Assembly: GCA_036971615.1 (NCBI GenBank)
Contig: JAYKKR010000021.1
Span: 434,001-498,000, forward strand
Reading direction: 5' to 3'
Length of the DNA stretch: 64,000 nt
Origin: Amyloporia xantha
Lineage: Eukaryota; Basidiomycota; Agaricomycetes; Polyporales; Adustoporiaceae
The notes beneath the pieces are model-generated. The model was not told the DNA's origin. It was given only the letters and a program-made list of their open reading frames with translations, and did not search any database. Below are positions 47,536-59,576 of this stretch, piece by piece. A program made the position numbers and the translations under genes. How positions within the stretch are numbered: position 1 is the stretch's first letter; every line of letters begins with the position of its first letter.

Positions 47536-50500
47536 CCTGCACCTCAGCGGTGAGGATGCTAGCTCGAAAATAGATAAAAGACATGCGTACCCTGTGCGCC
47601 CCCTTTGTTGCTATCACTTTGATCTCGAGAGCAGGAGGCATGGGTGAAATATACGTGCAAGACATAGCGTGTTTGAGAAAGGGGACGAGCCATTCTCAAG
47701 TTATAGCCATTGCCACGGCTGGTAAAGCGGATGGAAGCTAGTTGACGGATATGGCGGATGTACGAACCCGGTGTGGCGTATCCCTTCCAATCCAGACTGC
47801 GTTGCAATATTTCCTCTCCTATACATCCTTCCGCACAGAAATCGGTCCAAATTGGAATTTGATTGGGGTTGTTCGACACATAACTTGTGATCTCGACAGG
47901 CGGTAAGAGTACATACATTTAGGGACGCCATATGACTCGGCCAATATATTCATTCCCCCATATTCCTCTATCGGACAATGTGCGATAGCACGCCGAGTAG
48001 GCAGACTCCTGCGGTTCGATATGTCTGTGGAGACAAGACATGAGACAAGTAACTCGTGTTCATGTCGCGGTCGATATGCTTGACACAGAAGCAACTCGAA
48101 TGGCACATATCAGCCGGCAGCTTGCGGAGAGGGAAAGATCTTCGACGCTCGAAGAATTTGCACCGAAAGCGGCTGACAGCTGACATTTTCAGAAAGAAGA
48201 CGAACGATCAACTCCAAAGATATAGATGTATCCCATTCAATGAAGAAATAACAGGCCGCAGAGGGCGACCGTTGTGAGATGATAGATCTAACTTATGTTG
48301 CGAGAAACTTCCTTACGGCCTGCATGGTTGTCACATGTTTGTTTCTCTGCCACTTTCCCTTACTGCATGTCGTTTGCGAGCAGACCGTTAGTCAAATATG
48401 AAACCATCAGCCGACTCACTCACGTTCCTATGTCTTCCTCGTTCCCTTGCTTGTGGGTCCTCAACGCTGCAATTGTGGCCGACCAGCGGATCGTCGACGT
48501 CGTGCATAACGTAGCGTGCAAGCAGTTAGTGTGCCACGACTCGAGCTAGTCCCCCCTGGAAGCTGTACATGTTATCGATGCATGCCTCTTGGCATGTACG
48601 GCATCAGGGTGTCAGAATCAATTCACTGTCGTCCTGCTCGGAGGAAGACATCTTCTCCGTTTTCACCACGACACTACCTACCTTGCACTGTGACAAGGAC
48701 GTAACCGGGCCGCATTGACAGGCCTCAGGCTCCAATTGCAAGTGTCCTCTCGGCGCAACCCAGCATAAATGCGCGTGCTGCCGATCCGGACAAAATTCGA
48801 AATAGCGGATGCATGTGCGTGCCTCTGCATTGACCTTGTTTGTGTGGACTCGCTGAGTATAGGCCATCGAAATCGCGCGCCTCGAGGGCAGACGACCCGC
48901 GTGAAGCCCCGTTCCAACGCGATGATCATGAGGACTGTGCTGTGAGGGCGATGCTGATGAAAGCAGGCGTCGTTATCGATCCGCGCTGTATGTCGGAGGA
49001 GCTCTGCCATGCGAAATCAGTTATAAGAGGGCAGTGATGGAGTCTGCCTACTATCAGTCCCCCTTCAGCGTACGTCGCTGCGGTCATCCTCTCTCTCTCT
49101 CGTTCTACGGCTGTCAAGATGTCTCGGAAGAGTCAACATTTATAAGGAATGGCCTGACTTCACACCTTCTCTGTCACGAAATTTACAGCCTGTGCAAGCA
49201 TGAAGGTGCTTCAACCAAAACTCAATCAGCATGCCACCATTATGTAAGTCAGTATCTTTCTCGTGAAATAGAGAGCAGGTTTACTGACAGCACTGCCAAG
49301 AGCTCCGGGTCTGTGCAGATCAGCCTGTAACTGTGGTTCCAGGTTTCCGTGACACTGAGCTATTCATGGCTTAAACCTTCACACTTTGGTCTGGATTCTT
49401 CATCTCATATGTACTGTGATGGACACCCAGAACCTGGGCATTTGTCAGGGTACATACCATGAGAATGGAAGAATCGGGACCATGGTGCCGATATCAAGTT
49501 CGACATAAAGAAACGCCTGCGGTAATGTCTACACCTCACAACTTGGGAAGAGGTCTTCAGTAGTCGGACCGACTGATTCCTTTATATGCCTTTCGACGCG
49601 ACGTCTCTGACAACATGTGTACATAGTACTGTCGGTGCGCAAGCCCTCGACTTCTGCATGGAGAAGAGGCTCACCATTATCTCGTTCAGTCTAGATCACT
49701 ACGATCGTCGCCTTCGAGCGACCTCGATCTCGTGCCTCGTCAAGTACGGTGCCTGGAAGCAATCTTCGTACTAGACGGTACTGTGCATGCTGAGTAGCCT
49801 TCAATCTACTTGACCCTACTTCATAACAATATTACTCGGCTTACACGTGGATGCGCAGATTGGCTAGTGGGAACGGAAAGCAATAAATATAGCCTCCAGA
49901 TCTGCCAGGACAGAAGCTTCAACCGCTATCTGACCTCTGACAACACGACGTGACACTGCGACATATCAGGAGCAGTCGAGAGTATAGAGCGATTCTGGTA
50001 CATATGGTGGGAGGAATGAGAGCCGTTGATCTGATTTGAGTTGCCGAGTCCGAGCTTGGTATGTCGCGGTTCGCTGATATGCTTCTGTCGAACCAGTTAT
50101 GTACGTACAAAGCCAGCGTTAACGTTAAAAATTCAATCTATCGTTGGTAACTCCTCATTTCCTCTTTGCCGATATGTGCAAATCTGCTAGATTAATGCAC
50201 CTATTTCTATGCCTTTTCTTGCGTGTTCGAGCCACTTACAAGTAAAGGGATCTCGACAAGAGCCAGTTTGAGACGTCGACCCGTTTCCGTTTCATCTCGC
50301 AAACACGAGTTCGACAACCGAGATAACATTCCTGGCCGGCACGAGTGGGACGAACGACCGCCCGGTTCTACGATTCTACGCTGGCGACTACTCATAAAGA
50401 ACTACTGCTCATGCCACTGCCTTGCTCTTGGGCTCTCTGCGGAAGTCGGCTCTACCTAACGCACTCGACTACGGACGTATCATTGCTGGACGAGGTGCTG

Positions 50501-51223
50501 GTTTCGCTGAGATTTATAGAGGTCCACGAAGCGCATTATATTGCGACATGGCTTTGAATGTGTCTCAGTGAGTTTCGTATCCTTGCACGGAGATTGCATC
50601 GCTGGTAACTCAGCAGGTCGTTGTGACTTCAAAAGTCTACTGTCTGGGACCCATACCATTGCTCCGGCAGGGTCCCATAGCTGTTTCTGTGTATGTTGGA
50701 CCATCAGGACCGAGACTCACAATTTTGGATGTTGTGTAGGTTGTTTCATCTGAACCAGGCAAAGCATGCAGTCATCACGATCGCGTATTGCTTGTGGCTT
50801 CTCCGAACAGGGCGTTTGCCGTTCATCCGTGCTGTGCACCTCGTTCGCTTTACGAGTCGAAAAGCTGTCTTAGCGCCGCGGAGGCCCATCGCACATTTTC
50901 TAGCTGAAATAACAGCGGATACTACGGCCAGACTTAAACAATACGATCTACATCTACTCCAGTCGCCCGATCAATGTTCGCGCGCGCAAACTCCGCGAAA
51001 GTATTTCACCACCGATCCCAGTCCTCTTGGTCGTCACTAAGATAAAGGCTCAAGTCAAATGCAAGTCGTATGACCGTGTTGCTGTTGATTGACAATGTGT
51101 ATGAACAAGTGATACATGCTTATCGTACAAGGTATGACTACGAACACTTCTTAACGTCACCTCCCCTGACCCGAGGCACACCTGACCCCTCCGCTGTAGA
51201 TGATCCGGCCCCCGTGTATGCAT
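47536..51223. other. 3.7-kb gene-poor stretch
   Basis: Many frames up to ~119 codons on both strands, none with a recognisable motif or a splice-joined chain. A minus-strand frame at 48604-48867 is Cys-rich (eight Cys in ~60 residues) but has no signal peptide. I see no MITE ends or tRNA. Confidence 0.5.
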
Positions 51224-52510
51224 TTATGATGAGGCCTTGCCGCCCAGTTCTCGCTCAACCTTGACGATGTCCTGGACGTGTGGGTGCGCCCAGAGCGCCT
51301 CGAACACCTCAGGCTCAATGGGAGGGAGCGGCTTGCGCGGAAGACCTCCATACCCATACAGCTTTTGCATCAGGGCTTTTGTACCGGATATTGATGCCTT
51401 CGCAATGGTAAAGTCTGCATTTCCAACGATCGCTTGGAGGCGCTGGGCCTCCGGGATGAGCGAGGGGTCCTTGCGGGCTGCCTCAGAAAGCTCGAAAAGC
51501 TTCACGATGGTGTACTGCGGAGAGACGCGTCTAAAGAAGTCCGATGCAGAATAGTCCGAGAAAACATACAGGAGCAACGTTTCCAAGGCCAGTGATGGCG
51601 CCATGAGCGTTTGCATAGGCAGACGGCAGGAGGAAGTCGGCGAAACCACCCAAGACAAGGAACGGGGCACCGGGGTTTTTGCGCGGGTGTAATGACGAAA
51701 AGGAAGAGTCGGAGACGGTTGCGCAAATTCGGGTGAGCTTGCCCACGTTACCACACCTATGTCATCATACCGTCAGAACAAGTATCACGACTATTATATG
51801 ACGCGAATGACTGACGTGAGCTTGACTCCCGCAAGATTTGGGCAATCTGTCGCCAATTCTGTGATCAGGTCCGAGTCAAGGTCGATACCACCGCTGGCCC
51901 CGGGATCTAGGCGAACCAGTCAATTAATGCCGCATTCATCGAAAGTCTGCTCACAGTTGTAGATGAGTACTGGAATAGGGCTCTTCTCAGAAACCTCCGT
52001 CCAGAATGCCTTCAGGGCCTTATTGTTACCGGCCAATACCCCTGCATAGTACCCGCTTGCAATTACAATCGCGTAGTCAGCTCCAGCTTCTGCAGCTTCG
52101 TTGCAGAGCTCGAGCGTCTCCCGCGTGCTCCCGGTGCCTGTGCCAGCAATAATAGGAACCTGAGAAAGACCTGCCCCGTCCAATGCGGCACGAGCCGCCT
52201 TGATCACGGTCACCCGCTCGCTGTGCGTTAAATGCAAGGCCTCTCCCATTGACCCAGCAATGAGCGGGCGAACACCGGCTTTCGCAGCTCGGATGACGTG
52301 TAATCGAAGAGAGTCAAGGTCTGCATCCGGAAGCCCCAGAAGTCAGCCCTTTAGCAATTGGAATTATATAGCAGGGAACTGACCAAGATCCTCCGATTCA
52401 GGCAGGAAGAAAGTCGGAATAGGAGCATAAATGCCCGGGGTCAGAGGGCGAGAGACAGATTGGCTCGCCCCATTTACTCGCTGGTGTACTCCGTTAGTTG
52501 CAGCAGCCAT
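51224..52510 (-). CDS. DHDPS/N-acetylneuraminate lyase-family aldolase
   Basis: Five exons: 52510-52384, 52320-51955, 51906-51816, 51756-51570 and 51514-51224, giving 353 aa. Family motifs of class I pyruvate-type aldolases: GIYAPIPTFF near the start, AGSMGEALHLTHSER (substrate-binding GSTGE loop, here GSMGE), VIASGYYAG, YNYPGASGGIDLDSDLI (catalytic Tyr) and the Schiff-base Lys in LAGVKLTCGN. It should cleave or form a 2-oxo acid with pyruvate, as in fungal 2-keto-3-deoxy-L-galactonate aldolase or mitochondrial 4-hydroxy-2-oxoglutarate aldolase. The exact substrate cannot be read from sequence, and fungi do not make lysine via DHDPS. No clear targeting signal, so probably cytosolic. Confidence 0.9.
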
Positions 52511-54020
52511 GTCTGGTTGAAGTGAGTACGCAGGGAGTCTAACGAGCAACCATAGAATTCGGTGCAGGTTATTAAGGGACTGGGATCGTCGAAAGGGTCC
52601 GACGGCCCGCCGGCCCGTTACCGGAAATTATGACGCCACGTGCAGGACGGCCGGTAACGGTGCCGATTGGTTCTCCCCCACACGACCGAAGACTGCCTGC
52701 GCTATCCATCCACACCTCGTCCTTGTCTCGTACGCACCAGCTGTAGCAGCGTAGCTGATAAAGCGCTCTCCTGTCAGGAAGCGAGTCAGCCTGGCCATTT
52801 TATTTGGCACGGGGGCATCTTGCAGTGATATCGCTACCTTATTTGCAACCGCCACAGAGCCCCATGACCCACCCTAGAAGCCGGCTTCAAATGCATTGGA
52901 GAATTGCTGCTCGTGGGGTCCACCTTCTTGTTATATGAACCGCTCTTTAATAGCGAATGCTGAACACTGTGCCGGGGTTTCGGACGATCGAGAGTGCCTT
53001 CGCTTCACACTGATTTGCCTTCCAGATGGTGAGATGCGGAAAAGTCCGGTGAGGGTACGCACATCTGCGCTCGCCATCCGTGGCGTGCTTGAGATCGACT
53101 TGCTGCATATCGTGACGCGGTCCCTTGATGAAGCTGCAACGTTATCCATATCTGCGGCAAACGTTCCGGTCTGGTAGGCGAAATCTCTTAACCGCCCACT
53201 GCAAAGGAGCGGAACGCCGAAGGAAGATTGGGTATTTGCACAACCGGATTCTCGTGAAGTCTTGACCAGGCTGACCAGCTCAGTATCGGCATTGGCCGTC
53301 ATGATCAGGCCTCAGGCACTAGACACTGGACAGATAGATAGAACGCAGATGCACCTGTACGCCTGCCATGCTAGCAGGAGGACATATGTGAACATCTCCA
53401 TGGTTTTCTGAACAGCGAAACGTTCACGATATCCACTCACCCCGATCGCGAACGCCTACAGCGGCGGGAAAATTGAACACGATACGAGAAACGTTGACAG
53501 TGATAGTAGACTCCTGACCGACCTAAGGAGCCGTCTGTGAGGGTCATCAAAAACCCAAGAGACTATCAGGAAGTAACGTATATCACTAAAACGTTAGACA
53601 AATTGTGAGGTAATTCGATGCCCAAAATAAACGGGCAGGAAGAGCCATCCTCCGCGAAAACAGAGATGGCCTTTCTACCGCAAGTTCGATATATCCATGC
53701 GCCCCAGGACTAGAAGTCTGTTTGAAGGGCAAAGTGGGCATTCGTCAACCGATTGCCTCACAAAGACCTTCGGAGAGACTGTGAATGCAGTACATGAAGG
53801 CGCTGCATCGAAAACCCCAATAATTGGATAAAACATCTTGCTATAGAATGGGCATTCCCTCGCTAGATAGATTATACTACCACGAGGCAACGTCGATTCA
53901 CGGATGAGAACGATAGCTAGATGCAATATGCTCACAAATAGCACCGAGACTGAACGTTGAATGGAAGCGTACAAACATTCCGGTGAGACCCCCGATAATC
54001 CATATAAGAGGCTAGGCCAG
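52511..54020. other. Intergenic region, no gene seen
   Basis: Just upstream of the aldolase lies a 10-bp inverted repeat CCGTTACCGG / CCGGTAACGG (about 52615-52656), which may be a binding site for a zinc-cluster regulator. The rest holds no gene. Confidence 0.4.
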
Positions 54021-54024
54021 GAAA

Positions 54025-54360
54025 TTGGGACGCGTGGCCATTTATGTCGAGCCAAAAAATGCCCAAACCCGGCCGTCCACGTCGGGAAATCAAGTCTAGC
54101 CCTCAACTTCGGTCGGTTTGTGTCGGGACTACCGGAGAGACTAAGGAGAGCGTACTTCTGGCCCAAAAAGCCCCAAACAGGCCAGACATCGTCAATCGCA
54201 TCATCCATTGGCGAGTAGAAGGTTCCCGCCGCTGCCTGAGCCGGAACGGAGATTCGTGCGGTTCGCTCAGCGGACGGTCAAGCCCCCGTCCTAACGGATC
54301 GACCTCCCATCTATGGGTCATGTCTGGATGGCCGCCTGGCTGATCTGGTCCTTAGCTGTT
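54025..54360 (-). repeat. Dispersed repeat, copy 2 (inverted relative to 36 kb copy)
   Basis: 54104-54130 is the exact reverse complement of 36508-36534, and similarity extends to both sides (CGTCGGGAAAT, GGCCGTC, TGCCGCCGCTG-like blocks). Same degraded element family as at 36.3-36.6 kb. Confidence 0.6.
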
Positions 54361-55329
54361 AGTGTCGGTACAATTGGACCAGCCTATCAGGGGGTGGACA
54401 GCGCGTATGTCGGATAACTGACTCCCGGGGCTCCTATCCTGGCTTATGGGCCCACGAGCGAGCGCTAAGGCCTCGTGGTTACACAGAACATGAGAGAACA
54501 CAACGAGATCGGGCCGTATCAATACAGTCCAAGGGACATATGTGAATCTGCTTGATATGATTGTTGAAGGAGAAGAGCGCAAGTAGACGCAAACAGAAGG
54601 ACACACCAATCAGGGGTCGAGTTTTTGTGTCTGTTCCTCTGGCTCGGACAGTGCAATCACGAACGCGCTCCGTTTTCTGGCTGAGCTTATCGAACGACGG
54701 TCATGAACACTGTGCAACAGTGGAACACCAACTGAAGTGCGATCTCTGAAGACATGACGCCTCGCCAGCCTTCCACCGTAACTCCTTTCGCTGAGATGTG
54801 TGGCGCCAGACTAAGCACCGTTATTCTGAGGGCCACGACGGCTAATGAGAGGAGCTTGAGGCAGCAAGTAAATTGAAGCTGAGGTTGCGATGAGATTAGA
54901 GCACACTGGTGAAAAGACGGGGAGTGGACACCGTACAGTACTTGTGGCGGTAAAATGGTCATGTCAGGCTCATGACCAAAGCAAAACATTACGTTCAAGC
55001 ATCCTGTCAGCATCACGTGATCGCGTATCGTCGACGCGACGCGTTGTCGCGCTCACGCGGCGGCGTGTCTCACCGGCTACCACTGGCATGATTTCCTCCG
55101 CTTGAGTCTAGCAATACATGGGTATTGTTGGGCCAATTCTCGATAACATAATTACCTATAGATATGGTGTCTTAGAAACCGCATAAAAACATATTTATAA
55201 GTGCTTTCGAACTTAAATATTTGAACCTTGATTGCCTATGTCGACCTCCAGAGCAGAGAAAAGTTCAGCTCATGAGATCACTTTGCTGTCGCGTTTACAA
55301 TGCAGTGTCACTGATGGCATGTGTCATCT
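54361..55329. other. Intergenic region left of the inverted duplication
   Basis: No gene. Overlapping ACGCGT-containing sequence lies at about 55030-55045. Confidence 0.4.
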
Positions 55330-55954
55330 AATAATTCCCACAATGTACGATGTCGGATGCCACTCTGCCCTCGTTCATTACATCAAAGATAATGTTTGAG
55401 TGGCGAGGTCGTATAACGTGATGAACACGCGCCCATATACAACAAGGAATGGAATGAAACTTACAGGAAACCTGCGCCTTCTTTTTCGGTCAACAGCTTA
55501 TCTGTCTTTTCCATCGTCGAAATCATACCCGATCCAACCTGCATTACGTCTGACTGCGACTTAAGATGATGTAACTCTGCCGCACGGTGGCAGTGTGCTC
55601 GTTCCAGAGATCGCAACCCATCGCGAAGTGCCACTGAGGATGGCATGTCCGTCTCGAGAGCACCACGAGTGTCCCTCGCGGATTCGAAAGCACGAGGACT
55701 GGGGCAAAGAAAGCGAGTGCGTCGGCCACACTGATGCATGAAATTGACCGGAGAGGTTAGCGCATCGGGAGATTAGATAAGGCGCGCGATCAAGTAGAGA
55801 TCCCGCGAGTACTTGGGCCATCTTGTATCCATCGTCACTGATCTCTTTGTGTTGCTCGGCCATTCCTTTTTATTCAGAGGCACAAAGGTACTACTGTGGC
55901 AAAGAACAAAGCACCTGGGTCGGGAAGAGAAAAGAAGCCTGTGGCCTGGCGGCG

Positions 55955-55976
55955 GATTGGGCAGGTGGTTCGCACG
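55955..55976 (+). promoter_or_regulatory. 22-bp promoter box shared by the inverted pair
   Basis: GATTGGGCAGGTGGTTCGCA plus two bases, identical to the reverse complement of 61175-61196 in diverged flanks. It contains ATTGG, an inverted CCAAT box. Confidence 0.6.
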
Positions 55977-56038
55977 GGGATGCGGGGAGGACAGGGCCAC
56001 AGGATGGCAAGTCAGCCCATCGCTTTGGCCAGGATGCC

Positions 56039-56045
56039 TATAAAG
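56039..56045 (+). promoter_or_regulatory. TATA box of the first inverted-pair gene
   Basis: TATAAAG followed by GCGCTGCCTC-like sequence, conserved in the partner at 61129-61135. Confidence 0.65.
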
Positions 56046-56291
56046 TGCGCTGCCTCTGCCACTTCCTCATTACCCCCATCGCGCCATACGACATCCCCTC
56101 CCATTGACAATCATCTGTTCCTCTTCATCTGCGCTCCATTGCGGCTTCTAGCAATCCTATTCTACCGTCTCGGAGCGCCTTTCAATCTGTCCATCTACCG
56201 ACCTTTCATCACATCATCATCCTCGCTCCATCTTTCTTCATAACTCAAACCATCGACACATTCACCGTCACTGATCATCGCACTGTACAAA

Positions 56292-57803
56292 ATGTCCAAT
56301 AACGATGAATCCGACATCACGAGCCGTCTCTACTCGCTCCTTCGCACACCGACACCGCGCTCGCCACATCCATTCAGAGATCCTGCTCTCTGTTATCCCA
56401 CCTCCTCCGTCCGAGATGAGCCTTTCTCCCGGGATGCGGTCCTTCCAGGTACGACGAGCGGCGGGGAGGGGCGCCCACCAGCGGCAGCTCCCATCCAGGC
56501 GCAGAGCGAGGTCGCGCCCGGGGTGCTGCAGGACGGCACGCTTACAGTCAACCACCCGTACGTCGACCGGTACGTCGCCCACCTCGCGGTTTCCTACCAC
56601 GCGGCAACGGGCCAGACAGTGGCGGGGCCGTCGACGCCCAGGCGACCCCTGGACATGGCCGGCGTGGCTGCGTTGGGTCGGGCAGAGGACGTCAGCACGG
56701 TGCTGCAACTCGGGCAGGAGCTGAATAAGCTCCAGAGTGCGTGCCTCCTCGCACTCGCAGCGCTGAAGGTGTACGCGGACCAGCACCATCCCACCCACTT
56801 CGCCCTATGGGGCAGTAAGGTCCAGAATCGGACAGCCGCGATAGTGGACAAGGTCTACTGTGCGTTCTCCGTTTCCCTACGTGGTGTGTTTGTCCCGCTG
56901 ACATTTTGCGTCCTAGTTCACCAGCCCCGGCTGATCGCCTCGCCTGTGTGCTGGTTGGGCACGCGGACGCAGCTCTGGCTGCTCCGCATTCAACAGCTCC
57001 TCGCGTTCCCGCCCGAGCGCGTGGAGGCGACGCCCGCACGGATGGTGCTTCGGCAGCGGAAGGCTCGTGCGCGGACGACGCCAGCTCGGGTCTCCCACAC
57101 CGGCAAGGGCAAGGCGGTGGACAGGACAGGTGTGGTCGGCGTGGAGGAGCAGTCTGCGGGGACGCAGACGCGATTCGGGGACGCGGTGCCAGCTGTGGCA
57201 TCAGGGAGCACCTCGCTGGGCGTGGCGGAGACCACTACCCGAGAAGAGGAAGTCGCACAGATGGGCTCGCCTCTGATCGAGGTCGCGGCTGGAGTCCTGC
57301 TCGTCGCGGCGGGCGCATCGGGAGTCGCTGGTGACAAGGCTCTCAAGCGTGGCACAGACAGCACTCTTGTAGCCGCACCTTCAGCACCGACACGGCGGTC
57401 GTCACGTCAGGCGATCAAGCGCGATGGGGCGTCGGGCTCTCCGACAGGTGCTCCTCAGCCCGCCGTGGCGTTGACAAGCGTCACGCCGACACCGGCGATG
57501 CGTCCGAGTCCGGATGAGTCGTTCCCTAGCCGCGGCTCTAGCACGGCAGTCAGCGATGTATCGGAAGGCACGGCTGTCGGCGGTGAGGAGCGTGCACCAG
57601 TCAGGAGCAAGAAGAGGAAGGCTAGCGAGCTGCAGGACGAAGCGCGACAGGCGAAGATGGACGTTTCTCCGCCGCTGGGTGCGAACGAGGAGCCCTTGAG
57701 GAAGACTCGCCGGATGACGGCGCCGGTTCCCGACGCGGGCGTAGTGCCCGAGACGACAAACGCACCCAGGAACCGTAGGTCGGGCGGCCGGAGGCGCAAG
57801 TAG
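56292..57803 (+). CDS. Unrecognised nuclear-type protein, inverted-pair copy 1
   Basis: Two exons, 56292-56859 and 56917-57803 (484 aa). The frame stays open across the intron, but the segment is not conserved in the partner copy, and GTGCGT..TAG with the same phase exists in both. Residues ~75-225 are conserved with the 59.6-61.0 kb copy: GVLQDGTLTVNHPYVDRYVA, TGQTVAGPSTPRRP, LNKLQSACLLALAALKVY, HFALWGS, SPVCWLGTRTQLWLLRIQQL. This looks like a folded, mostly helical domain. The C-terminal half is Ala/Thr/Ser-rich, with RRSSRQAIKRD, KKRKASEL and RNRRSGGRRRK patches that could be nuclear localisation signals. I do not recognise the family, and no enzyme motif, signal peptide or membrane helix is seen. 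Confidence 0.8.
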   Translation: MSNNDESDITSRLYSLLRTPTPRSPHPFRDPALCYPTSSVRDEPFSRDAVLPGTTSGGEGRPPAAAPIQAQSEVAPGVLQDGTLTVNHPYVDRYVAHLAVSYHAATGQTVAGPSTPRRPLDMAGVAALGRAEDVSTVLQLGQELNKLQSACLLALAALKVYADQHHPTHFALWGSKVQNRTAAIVDKVYCAFSVSLRGVFVPLTFCVLVHQPRLIASPVCWLGTRTQLWLLRIQQLLAFPPERVEATPARMVLRQRKARARTTPARVSHTGKGKAVDRTGVVGVEEQSAGTQTRFGDAVPAVASGSTSLGVAETTTREEEVAQMGSPLIEVAAGVLLVAAGASGVAGDKALKRGTDSTLVAAPSAPTRRSSRQAIKRDGASGSPTGAPQPAVALTSVTPTPAMRPSPDESFPSRGSSTAVSDVSEGTAVGGEERAPVRSKKRKASELQDEARQAKMDVSPPLGANEEPLRKTRRMTAPVPDAGVVPETTNAPRNRRSGGRRRK

Positions 57804-58605
57804 GCGCGATATGCTCTACGCGCTTTGCGGGGCGGCTCCAAGCCTAGATGGTGGTCGGCCTGATAGCATTGCCTTGCGAAGAGGGTCGCATTAGTGCTCT
57901 ACGCTCCTCAACATCGGAGCCTCGCACCTCCATCCACCTGTGTTTTGGGTCGAACACGAAAGCCACGCTTCCTCAGGCGAACTCTAGCCTCCGGTCCGAG
58001 TCATCAGACAGCCGCGAAACGAGCAAGGGTGGTCCGACGAAGCACAGACTTACGCTGTGGCCCATGGCACTCGGGTGCAACCCTCTCCGCATCACGTCCG
58101 ATTGCCGAACAATCCATACAATGATTTCTACACAAAGGACCATCGATATAGTGTCACGCTCAAGTACTTGGGACATGCAGGGCTTTCGTTGACATACCCT
58201 TCTTGGTACCCTGGACGTGGTCCTCCCGCTTCTCCTCGTGCATCCAGAACGCCATGTCTAAATCGCAGCCACCTCATCGCGCGTCTACAGTGCTTAGACG
58301 TCTTCCTGATCTACGCTATCTGGGTGAAGGACTACAACCGAAGTATAGCTCGCGCGGACGACCACCACCCAAATCAGCTTTAATCCGACGCCAGAGCTGT
58401 CCGAAAACAGCGACGAAGTTCCAAGGGTCAATGTTGTATATCTACTTACTAACTTATTTGTTCTGGTATCTGTAATGCTGCTTTTCTATTAGTGTAGATC
58501 ATCATCGTCCGCGGATTATGTATTGGTATTTGTAGCCATAGGGTTGTGTATAGTACATTTACGTCCGTACGTCCAGTCTGTATACATCTCAAAATAAATC
58601 ACTCT
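57804..58605. other. 3' flank of inverted-pair copy 1
   Basis: No gene. The distal part (from about 58480) is the inner arm of the inverted duplication. Confidence 0.5.
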
Positions 58606-58666
58606 GTCAATTGCATATCGCGTATCGCAGTCACAATATATATTTGAACACGATGCGATCACAACC

Positions 58667-58696
58667 CGCGACGCGTCCACGTCATGACGCGTCGCG
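58667..58696. repeat. Palindrome near the axis of the inverted duplication
   Basis: CGCGACGCGT, ten-base spacer, ACGCGTCGCG: a perfect inverted repeat containing two MluI-type ACGCGT boxes. The symmetry axis of the duplication, estimated from the innermost matching arms, is near 58757, within the ~300-bp unpaired centre. Confidence 0.8.
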
Positions 58697-59576
58697 TTAA
58701 CAAAACACGATCACGTGGTACTGTTTCCGCAATCGGTGCGCGTCGGTGAGTACTGGGCACGCCGCTGTGCTCATCTGTCTCTCACACAGGATTTGGTACA
58801 ATTAAGCTTCACCTTGCCATGATTACTCACTCACGCGGATCCGTGATAGCGAAGCTCATCTAAGACTTCAAATCGACTTCCAATGTTTGATCAAAAAAGT
58901 CATTCATTTTGAGATGTATATAGTCCGAACGTAAATGTACTATACACGGTCCTATGGTTACAGATACTGATACATAACGCACCAATAATCATGATCTACA
59001 CTAATAGAAAAGCAGCATTACAAACACGGGGATGAATAAATCAGTAGTAGAGATACAGCACTTGATCTTCGATATTAATTTATTGCTTTTGCCGTTTTCT
59101 GACGGCTCGTGACCGCAGATGAAGGTTGAGTTGATTGGAGGGAGCCCGCACGAGCATACCAATTGAAGTCTTCTGCCTGTAGAGTGTTGCCCAGGTAATG
59201 AGGGTAAAGCACAGGAAGCAAAGCAAGTATTCCAGAGTGTTTGAGAAGCTTATACTTCTTGAAGCCAACAGGATGCATGAATATGAGTCTGCTGCGGCCT
59301 CGGTACCAGAACATGCAGCCACACTCATGATGCTTCATGTAGGTTGTCGGAAAATGCGTACCAATGAGAGAAGGGCAGCGTGTTGGAGCCTCCTGGCTCA
59401 GGTTGCCGCTCAGAACCGTTGCTGAAGACCAGACGGGCGGACTAGAGTGGAGAAGGACGCATTATCGGCGTTGTCGATGCCAGCCCTCCAGGTAAGAAAA
59501 GGGCACCGCCAGCTGCGCGACTCGGAAGCGCTACTTGCCTATGAGGGTAATGGACGGTCACGTGGGTCGGTCGCGC

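Larger units (their letters stand above)
55330..58605 (+). repeat. Left arm of a large inverted duplication
   Basis: From about 55330 to 58605 the sequence matches the reverse complement of about 58910-61790 in order: outer flank (GCCACTC...AACGTGATGAACA), promoter box, TATA box, whole gene, and 3' flank (TGTATAGTACATTTACG). Divergence is substantial, so the event is not recent. Confidence 0.85.

Noticed and set aside
48604..48867. Cys-rich 87-codon minus-strand frame as a small secreted effector or hydrophobin
   Set aside because: No signal peptide and no hydrophobin Cys spacing.
50228..50240. GTTCGAGCCAC resembling a tRNA T-arm
   Set aside because: No acceptor stem or D-arm can be placed around it.
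53675..54208. 177-codon minus-strand frame
   Set aside because: It runs through the dispersed repeat, has no family motif, and the matching repeat at 36 kb has no equivalent frame.
56692..57201. 169-codon minus-strand frame
   Set aside because: Antisense of the inverted-pair gene in GC-rich sequence; not conserved in the second copy.
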